From Reyranella sp. (GTDB lineage: Bacteria > Pseudomonadota > Alphaproteobacteria > Reyranellales > Reyranellaceae), in NCBI GenBank assembly GCA_021732285.1, contig JAKFVH010000207.1, positions 25,447-89,446 on the forward strand: a DNA stretch of 64,000 bases, written 5' to 3'. A program made the translations under genes and the position numbers. Numbering within the stretch: the stretch's first letter is position 1; every line of letters starts with the position of its first letter. The notes beneath the pieces were generated by a model. It worked only from the letters and a program-made list of their open reading frames with translations. It was not told the DNA's origin and searched no databases. Below are positions 10,502-21,172 of the stretch, piece after piece.

Positions 10502-11182
10502 ATGCCTGACCCGCTGTACCGCCTGCTCGCCTGGCTGTCGCCCGCCTATCCCATCGGCGCCTTCAGCTATAGCCACGGCGTCGAGACCGCGGTCGAGGAG
10601 GGCTTCATCAAGGATCGCGCCAGCCTGGTGACCTGGCTGCAAAGCGTCCTGCTGCAAGGCACGGGCGTCGTCGACGGCGCGCTGTTCGCCGCGGCCTGGC
10701 GCGCCGCCGAGGCCGAGGAGTGGACATCGTTCGACGCCATCGCCGAGCGCGCCGCGGCCTGGCGCGGCACCTCGGAGATGGCCCTGGAATCGCGCCAGCA
10801 GGGCGGCTCGTTCCTGTCGATCACCCGCACCGCCTGGCCGCATCCCGCGCTCGACGCCGTGCACGAGCGGCTGGTGGGCGAGCTGTCGCTGCCGGTCGCC
10901 GTGGCGCTCGCGGCCGCGGTGCACGGCATTGCCCTCGACCGCGCCCTCGAAGGTTATCTGCACGCCTTCACGGCCAACCTGATCTCGGCCGCAGTGCGCT
11001 CCGTGCCGCTGGGCCAGAGCGACGGCCAGATCGCCCTGGCGGCGCTGGAGCCCGCCGTGCGGCAGTCGACCGAGGCCGCGCTGGCTAAAACCTCGCTCGA
11101 CGAGGTCGGCACGGCCACGCCCTTGCTCGACTGGTGCTCGCTCCGCCACGAGACCCAGTACACGCGGCTGTTCCGCTCATGA
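10502..11182 (+). CDS. ureF: urease accessory protein UreF
   Basis: [33 protein letters not shown]; the most upstream ATG (10475) lies inside repeat b. Confidence 0.95.
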   Translation: MPDPLYRLLAWLSPAYPIGAFSYSHGVETAVEEGFIKDRASLVTWLQSVLLQGTGVVDGALFAAAWRAAEAEEWTSFDAIAERAAAWRGTSEMALESRQQGGSFLSITRTAWPHPALDAVHERLVGELSLPVAVALAAAVHGIALDRALEGYLHAFTANLISAAVRSVPLGQSDGQIALAALEPAVRQSTEAALAKTSLDEVGTATPLLDWCSLRHETQYTRLFRS

Positions 11183-11606
11183 ACGTGCTGTTCGCCTTCC
11201 TGCTGTTCGTGGGCGTCGGCGCCGTCGCCGTCATCCATGCGATGTGGGGCATGGGCTACAACTGGCCCGAGGCCACCGAGGAGGCGCTGGCCAGAAGCGT
11301 CGTCGGCGACGGCCGCCGCCGCATGCCGCCCGCCTGGCAGTGCTATGCCGTGGCCGTCGTCCTTGCCCTTGTGGCGCTGTGGGCCTTCTTCCTGCTGGGC
11401 CGCGACGAGGAGCCCTGGGTCCAGTCCGTCACCTTCATCATCGCCGGCGTGTTCGTGGCGCGCGGCGTGGCGGGCTATACGCCGACGTGGCGCGGCCATT
11501 TCCGCGACGAACCGTTTGCCACGCGCAACAGGCGGTACTATTCGCCTTACTGCCTGCTGATGGGCATCGGCTATCTGTCGCTGCTGGCCGGCGAGATGGA
11601 GCGTCA

Positions 11607-11610
<4 letters not shown>
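11179..11610 (+). CDS. DUF3995-like membrane protein inside the urease operon
   Basis: Four hydrophobic segments, [22 protein letters not shown]; overlaps ureF stop (ATGA) and ureG start. Confidence 0.75.
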
Positions 11611-12227
<617 letters not shown>

Positions 12228-12229
12228 AC

Positions 12230-12799
12230 ATGCGTCGCACGATCTGTCTTGCCGCCCTGGCCCTGCTGGCCGCGAGCCCCGCCCTGGCCCATCCCGGCCA
12301 CGAGACCTCGGGTTTCCTGCACCCCTTCACCGGCCTGGACCATATGCTGGCCATGGTCGGCGTCGGCCTGTGGGCCGCCCTTTTGGCCGGCCGCAAGCTC
12401 GTGATCGCGGTCGCGGTGCCGGGCGCCTTCCTGGCGATGATGGCGATCGGGGCAGCTGCCGGTTTTGCGGGCATAAAACTGCCTCTTGTTGAGGCGGCGA
12501 TCCTGGCCTCGGTGTTCGTGATCGGCGGTCTCATCATAGGTGCGGTGCGCCTGCCGGTGGCCTGGGCGATGGCCGTCGTCGGCCTGTTCGCGGTCTTCCA
12601 CGGCTACGCCCACGCCCTCGAAGCGCCCCCGACCGGGGCCGGCAGCTACATCTTGGGCTTCCTTGCAGCAACGGCACTTCTGCAGGGCGTCGGCCTGGCG
12701 CTGGGCTGGGTTGTGCACAGGGCTGTGGGCGACGTCGGCGTGCGGGCGCTGGGCGGCGTCGTGCTGGCGGCCGGCGCGGTCGTTCTGATCGCCCACTGA
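12230..12799 (+). CDS. HupE/UreJ family membrane protein
   Basis: AHPGHETSGFLHPFTGLDHMLAMVGVGLWAA. Confidence 0.9.
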   Translation: MRRTICLAALALLAASPALAHPGHETSGFLHPFTGLDHMLAMVGVGLWAALLAGRKLVIAVAVPGAFLAMMAIGAAAGFAGIKLPLVEAAILASVFVIGGLIIGAVRLPVAWAMAVVGLFAVFHGYAHALEAPPTGAGSYILGFLAATALLQGVGLALGWVVHRAVGDVGVRALGGVVLAAGAVVLIAH

Positions 12800-12826
12800 A
12801 GGTTATACCGGACCCTAGCTGGGGTT

Positions 12827-12842
12827 TGGCACGGCTTTCGCT
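12827..12842 (+). promoter_or_regulatory. sigma54-like promoter upstream of urtA
   Basis: TGGCACGGCTTTCGCT: GG and GC separated by exactly 10 bp; one mismatch in the TTGC (-12) box. Confidence 0.5.
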
Positions 12843-12889
12843 CTTGCGGCAGTTGACGGGGGGTTTCCGTCGATAAAAAGGAGAGCGGG

Positions 12890-14182
12890 ATGAAGTTGGG
12901 ATCGATCCTCAAGACAGGCATGGTCGCCGCCGGCCTATTGGCCGGTGCTGCGGGCAGCGCCTTGGCGCAAGGGGCGCCGATCAAGGTCGGCGTGCTGCAT
13001 TCGCTGTCGGGCACGATGGCGATCAGCGAGACGACCCTGAAGGACGTCATGCTGATGTTGATCGAGGAGCAGAACAAGAAGGGCGGCGTGCTCGGCCGCA
13101 AGCTCGAGGCCGTGGTCGTCGATCCGGCGTCGAACTGGCCGCTGTTTGCCGAGAAGGCGCGCGAGCTCCTGCAGAAGGAGAAGGTCGCCGCGGTGTTCGG
13201 CTGCTGGACCTCGGTCAGCCGCAAGTCGGTGCTGCCGGTGTTCGAGGAGCTGAACGGCATCCTGTTCTACCCGGTCCAGTACGAGGGCGAGGAGAGCTCG
13301 CGCAACGTGTTCTACACCGGCGCCGCTCCCAACCAGCAGGCGATCCCGGCCGTCGACTACCTGATGGCCAACGAGAAGGTGCAGCGCTGGGTGCTCGCCG
13401 GCACCGACTACGTCTATCCGCGCACGACCAACAAGATCCTCGAGGCGTACCTCAAGCAGAAGGGCGTCAAGCAGGAAGACATCATGATCAACTACACGCC
13501 GTTCGGTCATTCCGACTGGCAGTCGATCGTGGCGGAGATCAAGAAGTTCGGCTCGGCCGGCAAGAAGACCGCCGTCGTGTCGACCATCAACGGCGACGCC
13601 AACGTGCCGTTCTACAAGGAGCTGGGCAACGCCGGCATCAAGGCCAAGGACATCCCCGTGGTGGCCTTCTCGGTCGGTGAGGAAGAGCTCGCCGGCATCG
13701 ACACCAAGCCGCTGCTCGGCCATCTCGCCGCCTGGAACTACTTCCAGTCGGTGAAGAACCCGACCAACGAGGCCTTCATCAAGGCTTGGCAGACCTTCAC
13801 CAAGAACCCCAAGCGGGTGACCAACGATCCGATGGAAGCCCACGTCATCGGCTTCAACATGTGGATCGAGGCGGTCAAGAAGGCCGGCACGACGGATCCC
13901 GACAAGGTGATCGACGCCATGATCGGCATCACCGTGCCGAACCTGTCGGGTGGCTACTCGGCGATGATGCCGAACCACCACATCACCAAGCCGGTCCTGA
14001 TCGGCGAGATCCAGGGCAACGGCCAGTTCGACACGGTGTGGCAGACCCCGGGCCTGGTGGTCGCGGAAGAGTGGTCGCCCTACCTGCCGGACTCCAAGGA
14101 CCTGATCGCCGATTGGCGCAAGCCCATGAACTGCGGCAACTTCAACGTCGTCACGGGCAAGTGCGGCGGCAAGGGCAAGTAA
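12890..14182 (+). CDS. urtA: urea ABC transporter substrate-binding protein
   Basis: APIKVGVLHSLSGTMAISETTLKDVMLMLIEEQN. Confidence 0.95.
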   Translation: MKLGSILKTGMVAAGLLAGAAGSALAQGAPIKVGVLHSLSGTMAISETTLKDVMLMLIEEQNKKGGVLGRKLEAVVVDPASNWPLFAEKARELLQKEKVAAVFGCWTSVSRKSVLPVFEELNGILFYPVQYEGEESSRNVFYTGAAPNQQAIPAVDYLMANEKVQRWVLAGTDYVYPRTTNKILEAYLKQKGVKQEDIMINYTPFGHSDWQSIVAEIKKFGSAGKKTAVVSTINGDANVPFYKELGNAGIKAKDIPVVAFSVGEEELAGIDTKPLLGHLAAWNYFQSVKNPTNEAFIKAWQTFTKNPKRVTNDPMEAHVIGFNMWIEAVKKAGTTDPDKVIDAMIGITVPNLSGGYSAMMPNHHITKPVLIGEIQGNGQFDTVWQTPGLVVAEEWSPYLPDSKDLIADWRKPMNCGNFNVVTGKCGGKGK

Positions 14183-14208
14183 GCCCCGGCACTCGCAACT
14201 CACAGGGG

Positions 14209-14232
14209 CGGGGCGACTTTCGAGTCGCCCCG
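14209..14232 (+). terminator. stable hairpin between urtA and urtB
   Basis: CGGGGCGACT-TTCG-AGTCGCCCCG, 10-bp perfect stem with UUCG loop, no strong U-tract. Confidence 0.5.
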
Positions 14233-14261
14233 TTCTCATCTCCGGGTTATTCGTCAAAGTC

Positions 14262-15875
14262 ATGTTTTTCCTGCGCCTGCTAGCGGGGGTGTCGTCGGCG
14301 CTGGCCGCGGTGGTGATCGCCGCGACGGCCTGGGCTGCCGATCTGCAGACCCTCGTGACCAACCTCACCACCGGCAGCTTCGGCGACCGCGAGACGGCCA
14401 TCGGCGCGCTGGCGGCGTCGGGCGATGCCCGCGCGGCGCCCATCCTCGAGGCGCTGGGGGCGGGCCAGCTCTACCTGCGCAAGGCCGACAATGTCGTCGT
14501 GATCGGCAAGCCCGACGGCAACCAGCTCGCCTTGACCGAAGCCGTCAGCGGCAAGCCGGCGGGCACGGGCAGCGAGGCCGAGCTCGACCGCGTGCGCGTC
14601 AACAACCGGCTGCGCGGCGTCATCGAGGCGGCCGTGGGCTCGCTCACGCTCATGAGCCCCGACGCCCGGGTGCGGCGCGGCGCGGCCGACTCGCTCTTCA
14701 AGCGTCCCGATCCGGCGGCGCTGGGTGCGCTCGATGCCGCGATCGCGGCCGAGAAGGATGCGCGCATCAAGACCGCCTTCCAGGAGGCGCGCGCCGCCGT
14801 CGTCCTGGTTTCCGACGCTCCCAAGCAGGACAAGCTCGCGGCCCTCGACGTCGTGCGCGACAAGGGCAATCGCGATGCGCTCTCCGTCCTGCAGGCCGCC
14901 ATCAACAGCGCATCCGATCCCGAGATCAAGGCCGCCGCCACCGCCGCCGCCGCCTCGGTGCGCCAGTCGCTCGCCGCCTGGGAAGCCGCGCAGAACGTCT
15001 GGTACGGCATCTCGCTCGGCTCGGTGCTGCTGCTGGCCGCCATCGGGCTCGCCATCACCTTCGGCACCATGGGCGTGATCAACATGGCGCATGGCGAGAT
15101 GGTGATGCTCGGCGCCTACACGACCTTCGTGGTGCAGGACATCATCCGCACCTCGTTCCCGCACCTGTTCGACGCCTCGCTGGTGATCGCGCTGCCGCTC
15201 GCCTTCGTGGTCGCGGGCGTGGTCGGCATCGCCATCGAGCGCGGCATCATCCGTTTCCTCTACGGCCGGCCGCTTGACACCCTGCTCGCGACCTGGGGCC
15301 TGTCGCTGGTGCTGCAGCAGGCCGTGCGTTCGATCTTCGGGCCGTCCAATCGCGAGGTCGGCGCGCCGGCCTTCATGTCGGGCGCCTTTCAGCTCGGCCA
15401 GCTCACCATCACCTACGGCCGCCTGTGGATCGTGGTGTTCTCGCTCCTGGTGTTCGCCACCCTGATCCTGGTGCTGCGCAAGACGCCGCTTGGCCTCTAC
15501 ATGCGCGCCGTCACCCAGAACCGGCCGATGGCTTCTGCGATGGGCATCCGCACCCCGCGCGTCGATGCGCTGACCTTCGGGCTCGGTTCCGGCATCGCCG
15601 GCTTGGCCGGCGTGGCGCTGAGCCAGATCGACAATGTCAGCCCCAACTTGGGTCAGGGCTACATCATCGATTCCTTCATGGTCGTGGTGTTCGGCGGCGT
15701 CGGCAATCTCTTCGGCACCCTGGTCGGCGCGACCGCGCTCGGCATCGTCAACAAGTTTTTAGAGCCCTATGCCGGCGCCGTGCTGGGCAAGATCCTGGTG
15801 CTGGTGTTCATCATCCTGTTCATCCAGCGCCGGCCGCGCGGCCTGTTCGCGCTCAAGGGGCGCGCCGTCGAATGA
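14262..15875 (+). CDS. urtB: urea ABC transporter permease UrtB
   Basis: N-terminal helical extension plus LIV-type permease core FGTMGVINMAHGEMVMLGAY. Confidence 0.95.
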   Translation: MFFLRLLAGVSSALAAVVIAATAWAADLQTLVTNLTTGSFGDRETAIGALAASGDARAAPILEALGAGQLYLRKADNVVVIGKPDGNQLALTEAVSGKPAGTGSEAELDRVRVNNRLRGVIEAAVGSLTLMSPDARVRRGAADSLFKRPDPAALGALDAAIAAEKDARIKTAFQEARAAVVLVSDAPKQDKLAALDVVRDKGNRDALSVLQAAINSASDPEIKAAATAAAASVRQSLAAWEAAQNVWYGISLGSVLLLAAIGLAITFGTMGVINMAHGEMVMLGAYTTFVVQDIIRTSFPHLFDASLVIALPLAFVVAGVVGIAIERGIIRFLYGRPLDTLLATWGLSLVLQQAVRSIFGPSNREVGAPAFMSGAFQLGQLTITYGRLWIVVFSLLVFATLILVLRKTPLGLYMRAVTQNRPMASAMGIRTPRVDALTFGLGSGIAGLAGVALSQIDNVSPNLGQGYIIDSFMVVVFGGVGNLFGTLVGATALGIVNKFLEPYAGAVLGKILVLVFIILFIQRRPRGLFALKGRAVE

Positions 15876-15885
15876 GGAGGGGCGA

Positions 15886-16982
15886 ATGATCACGCGCTTC
15901 CTCTGGCAGGGCATGGGCCCGAGCTTGCGCGCCGCCGTGCTGTTCGTGCTGGCGATCGGCATCATCCTGCCGCTCCTGAACCAGCTCATGCCGGCCGGCA
16001 GCACGTTCTATGTGCCGGCCTGGGTGCTGCAGCTGATCGGCAAGTACCTGTGCTTCGCCTCGCTGGCGCTTGCCGTCGACCTCGTCTGGGGCTTCTGCGG
16101 CATCCTCACGCTCGGCCATGCCGCCTTCTTTGCGTTGGGCGGCTACTGCATGGGCATGTATCTGATGCGCCAGATCGGCAGCCGCGGCCAGTACGGCAAT
16201 CCGCTGCTGCCCGACTTCATGGTGTTCCTGAACTACAAGGAGCTGCCCTGGTTCTGGCATGGCTTCGACCAGTTCTGGTTCGCCGCCATCATGATCGTCC
16301 TGGTGCCGAGCCTGCTCGCCCTGGCGCTGGGCTGGTTCGCCTTCCGCAGCCGCGTCACCGGCGTCTATCTCTCGATCATCACCCAGGCGATGACCTTCGC
16401 CCTCATGCTCGCCTTCTTCCGCAACGACATGGGGCTCGGCGGCAACAACGGCATGACCGACTTCAAGGACATACTGGGCTTTTCCGTTCAGTCCGATGCG
16501 ACGCGTGCGACACTGTGCTTCGCCTCGGCGCTGGTGCTGGCGATCTTCCTGGTGATCTCGGCCGCCGTCGTCGGTTCGCGCTTCGGCAAGGCGCTGACGG
16601 CCGTGCGTGACGCCGAAAGCCGCATGCGCTTCCTGGGCTACCGCGTCGAAGGCTACAAGCTCTTCGTCTTCGTGCTGTCGGCGGCCATGGCGGGCGTCGC
16701 GGGCGCCCTCTACGTGCCGCAGGTCGGCATCATCAATCCCAGCGAATTCTCGCCCGGCAACTCGATCGAGGCGGTGCTGTGGGTCGCCGTCGGCGGGCGC
16801 GGCACGTTGATCGGGCCGATCATCGGCGCCTTCGCCGTCAACTTCGGCAAGACCTACCTGACGGGCGCGCTGCCCGAGGTCTGGCTGTTTGCGCTCGGCG
16901 CACTGTTCATCGCCGTCACGTTGTTCCTGCCCAAGGGCATCGTCGGCCTGTGGGCCCAGGTGCGCAAGGCGAGGGCTCCGGC

Positions 16983-16986
<4 letters not shown>
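15886..16986 (+). CDS. urtC: urea ABC transporter permease UrtC
   Basis: LIV-type permease, GFCGILTLGHAAFFALGGYCMGMYLMRQI. Confidence 0.95.
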
Positions 16987-17744
<758 letters not shown>

Positions 17745-17747
17745 ACG

Positions 17748-18443
17748 ATGCTCGCGGTCCACAACGTCGATCTCTTCTACGGTGCGGCCCAGGCGCTGCG
17801 CTCGGTGTCGCTCACCGCCAATATCGGCCGCGTCACCTGCCTGCTGGGCCGCAACGGCGTCGGCAAGACGAGCCTGTTGCGCGCCATCTGCGGCCTGCAG
17901 CCGATCGCCTCGGGCTCGATCGCGCTGGACGGCGCCGACGTCTCGCGCCTGCCGCCCTACGAGCGGGCGCGCCGCGGCGTGGCGCTGGTGCCGCAGGGCC
18001 GCGAGATCTTCCCGCTGCTGACGGTGAAGGAGAACCTCGAGACCGGCTTCGCCCCCGTCAGCCGCGATCAGAAGAAGGTGCCGGACGAGGTGTTCGAGCT
18101 CTTCCCGGTGCTGCAGTCGATGCTGCGCCGCCGCGGCGGCGACCTGTCGGGCGGCCAGCAGCAGCAGCTCGCCATCGGCCGCGCGCTCACCATGCGCCCC
18201 AAGCTCCTGGTTCTCGACGAACCGACCGAAGGCATCCAGCCCTCGGTCATCAAGGATATCGGCCGCGCCATCACCTTCCTGCGCCAGCGCGGCGACATGG
18301 CGATCCTGCTGGTCGAGCAGTATCTCGACTTCGCCCATGAACTCGCCGACGATTTCGCCGTGATGGACCGCGGCGAGATCGTGATGGCGGGAACCCGCGA
18401 GACCTTCGATACCGAGGCGGTGCGCCGTCACATGACGGTCTGA
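17748..18443 (+). CDS. urtE: urea ABC transporter ATP-binding protein UrtE
   Basis: Walker A GRNGVGKTS, signature LSGGQQQQLAIGRAL. Confidence 0.95.
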   Translation: MLAVHNVDLFYGAAQALRSVSLTANIGRVTCLLGRNGVGKTSLLRAICGLQPIASGSIALDGADVSRLPPYERARRGVALVPQGREIFPLLTVKENLETGFAPVSRDQKKVPDEVFELFPVLQSMLRRRGGDLSGGQQQQLAIGRALTMRPKLLVLDEPTEGIQPSVIKDIGRAITFLRQRGDMAILLVEQYLDFAHELADDFAVMDRGEIVMAGTRETFDTEAVRRHMTV

Positions 18444-18632
18444 TGCTATGAACTGGAGTGCACCTACATCGCCTGGTGCCTGGCCGCCGTCAGCCTGCCG
18501 ATCCTGGGCGGCTATCTGTTCGAAATAACCCATCAGTGCCGCACGGCAATGCTGATCGCCGCCGGTGCCAATGTCGCGGGCATGGCGATGGCACTCACGA
18601 TGCCGAGACACGGTTGGCGTGAGGGAGGATAA
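18444..18632 (+). pseudogene. C-terminal remnant of a polytopic (MFS-like) transporter
   Basis: CTYIAWCLAAVSLPILGGYLFEITHQCRTAMLIAAGANVAGMAMALTMPRHGWREGG* open in frame after the urtE stop, no start codon. Confidence 0.55.
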
Positions 18633-18807
18633 CCGCTCTGATACGCTGTCCTCGTACACCCTTGTTCCTAGGTTTATTTGCGCCTCAGCTCGGCGAGCAG
18701 CCGATCGATCAACTTGGTTAGCAACCCAGCGGTGCCATCTCATTCGACAGTTCCTTCCCGACCCACCGTTGGCGACCGGGGTATCGCCGACGCGTACGAC
18801 GGTCGAT

Positions 18808-19290
18808 TCACTTTCGCTCGGCCAAGCATTCCCGGGGTTCGGCGCGAGTCCCAGAATATCGAATGCCGCCGATATCGTACTTTATGGTCAGGCCTTCCCA
18901 CGTGTCCTTGCGGCAGAAGATGGAATCGATCGTGCCGACGGTGATCCGGATCGTGTGTTCATCGACTGATGTGATATCGGGTACCTCGAGGGAACTGTAG
19001 AGAAACAGAAGCGTCTTACTGCTTTGACCAAGCTTGGAAACGAAGACGCCGGTCTCCGGGCTATGCCAGCAATTTGTAGTGCTGACTTCGAAATCAAAGC
19101 CCGCAACGCCGGAGACGCTTGCAAGCACCTCGGTAAGGCAGACGCCTGCCTTCCAGTAGTCAAAGGCTGCGCCCACCGCAAAATACAGCACGCCGCATAT
19201 CGCGGCTACTTCCGCGAACCAACGTAGGTCGCTTCGGATCGGCTTGGGGACGCTCGACAACAGCCCCCTCAATGCGCGAAAGACCTTCAC
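18808..19290 (-). CDS. hypothetical membrane-anchored protein, candidate partner/immunity of 19445..20830
   Basis: TM segment WFAEVAAICGVLYFAVGAAF; same strand and immediately downstream of FNVRP gene 3; start uncertain. Confidence 0.6.
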   Translation of the reverse strand: MKVFRALRGLLSSVPKPIRSDLRWFAEVAAICGVLYFAVGAAFDYWKAGVCLTEVLASVSGVAGFDFEVSTTNCWHSPETGVFVSKLGQSSKTLLFLYSSLEVPDITSVDEHTIRITVGTIDSIFCRKDTWEGLTIKYDIGGIRYSGTRAEPRECLAERK

Positions 19291-19444
19291 CCAAGCACCT
19301 CAATCGCTCACGAATACCACCACACAAAACGCCTGCCAATACTATAGAGAGCAATTTAGTAAGGGATACAATTTATAGTTGCAAACTCAACGTGCTTCAT
19401 CGGAATGCGGAAGGCACCGTTCCGGGATCAACGATCCTAGCTCC

Positions 19445-20830
19445 TCACCGCATCGGAGGTTTATCGAACATGCCACTCTCGCCAATCTGATAGCCTCGGG
19501 TTATGAACTTGAGTTGCGTGGCGCTTAGTCCGAAAGGCTGGCTTGGATCGGTGTTATCCGAAAAGTTGCGCGCGAACGTCCCGGCGATGTCCAGTACCTC
19601 CTCAAGGGTCAGTCCTGCCTGCTGAGCAAACAGCCCAACGTTCAGGTTCGAGACCTTTTCGAATTGCTGCAAATGTGTGTAGCCGGTAATCATGTTACCT
19701 CGACGCTGGTAGTCGAAGGTGCCTCCGTGGCCGAGGTTCAAGCCGAGAGCGGCTGCTAGATAGAGGCGCGCGGCGATAGGGGTCACGGCCAGTGCCCGAA
19801 CCTTTTCCCTGGTTTCGCGACCCGCCTCCGCCACTGCGCTCAAATCAGCCACGGGTGCCATCAGTTTGCCTGTTGGAGATTGCGGATCTGCAACAGTCGA
19901 TCCATCTGGAAAGACAACCGCCACGCCTGGCGATGGGTCCTTCTGCAACTTGGGCTTCGGCGCCTGCTGCTGAAGGATCTTTGTCTCTCCCGATCCGGGG
20001 TCTCTATTGCCGACGCGGACGATATTCAGATCCGTCGGTCGGTCGGATGCCGGTCGTCGCCCGTCGGCCTCTGGTAGAGCACCAGGCTCGGCAGCATCCC
20101 CAAGGCCGGTGTCCGGTGTCGGCAAACCTTCGGCGGCGATCGGTCCCTCGAACGGCACCGATGAGTGCGGTCGGGATATCGGCGCCGGGTTCGCTGTGGA
20201 GTTGAGGGAGGCGAGTAGCGGCCGCAGCCCGTCATTGGGATTCAGCTGCTCTGGGAACGATCGGGACGCCGTCACATCGAATGGCAGACTAGGCGTTGTG
20301 GTGCCGGCGAAGGACGACGAACTGGCAGGTGGTGGAATTGATGATGAAGGCTCAACGGGGGGCATGCCGTCCGTCCGGGCTGCCTCTGGGTCAGCCATCG
20401 GCACGGCGCCGAGGTCGCCGTAGAACCTGCGAGCAAAGGTAAGATAAGGTGGAAGCATTCCATCGCCAGCGGGCATGAAGGCGTTGGTGCCCAGGCGTGA
20501 TCGATCGAAGGGACCGAACGGATTGGCGCCGCCGTCGAAATCAAGTGGCGCTGGTTTACGTATCGATCCGTCGGCGTTGACGCGGAAGCCGGGTACCTCC
20601 TCTTCGGGCGGCTTGACGCGAAAGCCAGGCACCACTTCCTCCGGCGGCTTGAAGTTGTGGAGGCCAGGCAAGTCCTGTTCGGGTCGGACGCTGAACATGG
20701 TGCCGCCGGGCATCGCGGCACTGGTGCCGAGACCGTAACCAAGGAATGCAGTGCTCGAGTCGCGCGGCGGGTCCTCGGGCGGCTCGATGTAAAATCCGAA
20801 CCAAGGCTTGTCCGGCCGGACATTGAAGAT
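19445..20830 (-). CDS. FNVRP/VPGF-repeat N-terminal module protein with toxin-like C-terminus (locus 3)
   Basis: IFNVRPDKPWFGFYIEPPEDPP...MFSVRPEQDLPGLHNFKPPEEVVPGFRVKPPEEEVPGFRVNADGSIRK; start drawn at ATC codon 20828-20830 that aligns with the Met of the homologues; alternative ATG at 20698. Confidence 0.7.
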   Translation of the reverse strand: MFNVRPDKPWFGFYIEPPEDPPRDSSTAFLGYGLGTSAAMPGGTMFSVRPEQDLPGLHNFKPPEEVVPGFRVKPPEEEVPGFRVNADGSIRKPAPLDFDGGANPFGPFDRSRLGTNAFMPAGDGMLPPYLTFARRFYGDLGAVPMADPEAARTDGMPPVEPSSSIPPPASSSSFAGTTTPSLPFDVTASRSFPEQLNPNDGLRPLLASLNSTANPAPISRPHSSVPFEGPIAAEGLPTPDTGLGDAAEPGALPEADGRRPASDRPTDLNIVRVGNRDPGSGETKILQQQAPKPKLQKDPSPGVAVVFPDGSTVADPQSPTGKLMAPVADLSAVAEAGRETREKVRALAVTPIAARLYLAAALGLNLGHGGTFDYQRRGNMITGYTHLQQFEKVSNLNVGLFAQQAGLTLEEVLDIAGTFARNFSDNTDPSQPFGLSATQLKFITRGYQIGESGMFDKPPMR

Positions 20831-20915
20831 GATGTCCCTCCTTGCAGGTCGTGCTGTAGACACTCTCTCAGAAAGCCGGCACGAAGACCGAAGTCTCCCG
20901 GAAAGAGTTCCTTGC

Positions 20916-20944
20916 ATGATAGAAGAGGCGGGCTTACCGGTCAA
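20916..20944 (-). promoter_or_regulatory. predicted promoter of FNVRP gene 3: TTGACC -17 bp- TATCAT
   Basis: -35 20939-20944, -10 20916-20921 on minus strand, preceded by ACTTTAGTTA. Confidence 0.6.
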
Positions 20945-20956
20945 TAACTAAAGTGC

Positions 20957-21094
20957 TCAAATGAGCACGATAGTCATATTCTGTGCTTGCAGGGACGTCA
21001 GTCCGTAGTATCCGTGCACGGCGACATCGGCCACGCGGCGGGCTGAGCCCGAGCCGTCTAAAACGGTTCCGTTTCGGATGACGAGGTCAAACAT
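20957..21094 (-). pseudogene. N-terminal fragment of a D-aminoacylase/N-acyl-D-amino-acid deacylase-type amidohydrolase
   Basis: MFDLVIRNGTVLDGSGSARRVADVAVHGYYGLTSLQAQNMTIVLI*: family-typical first ~27 residues then unrelated. Confidence 0.65.
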
Positions 21095-21172
21095 GGCCCG
21101 AGGATAGGCCGCGGCCCGCCGGCCGGTCTATGTTCGGACCGAGACAAGCCATCCCGTCCGGGGGACCGACCT

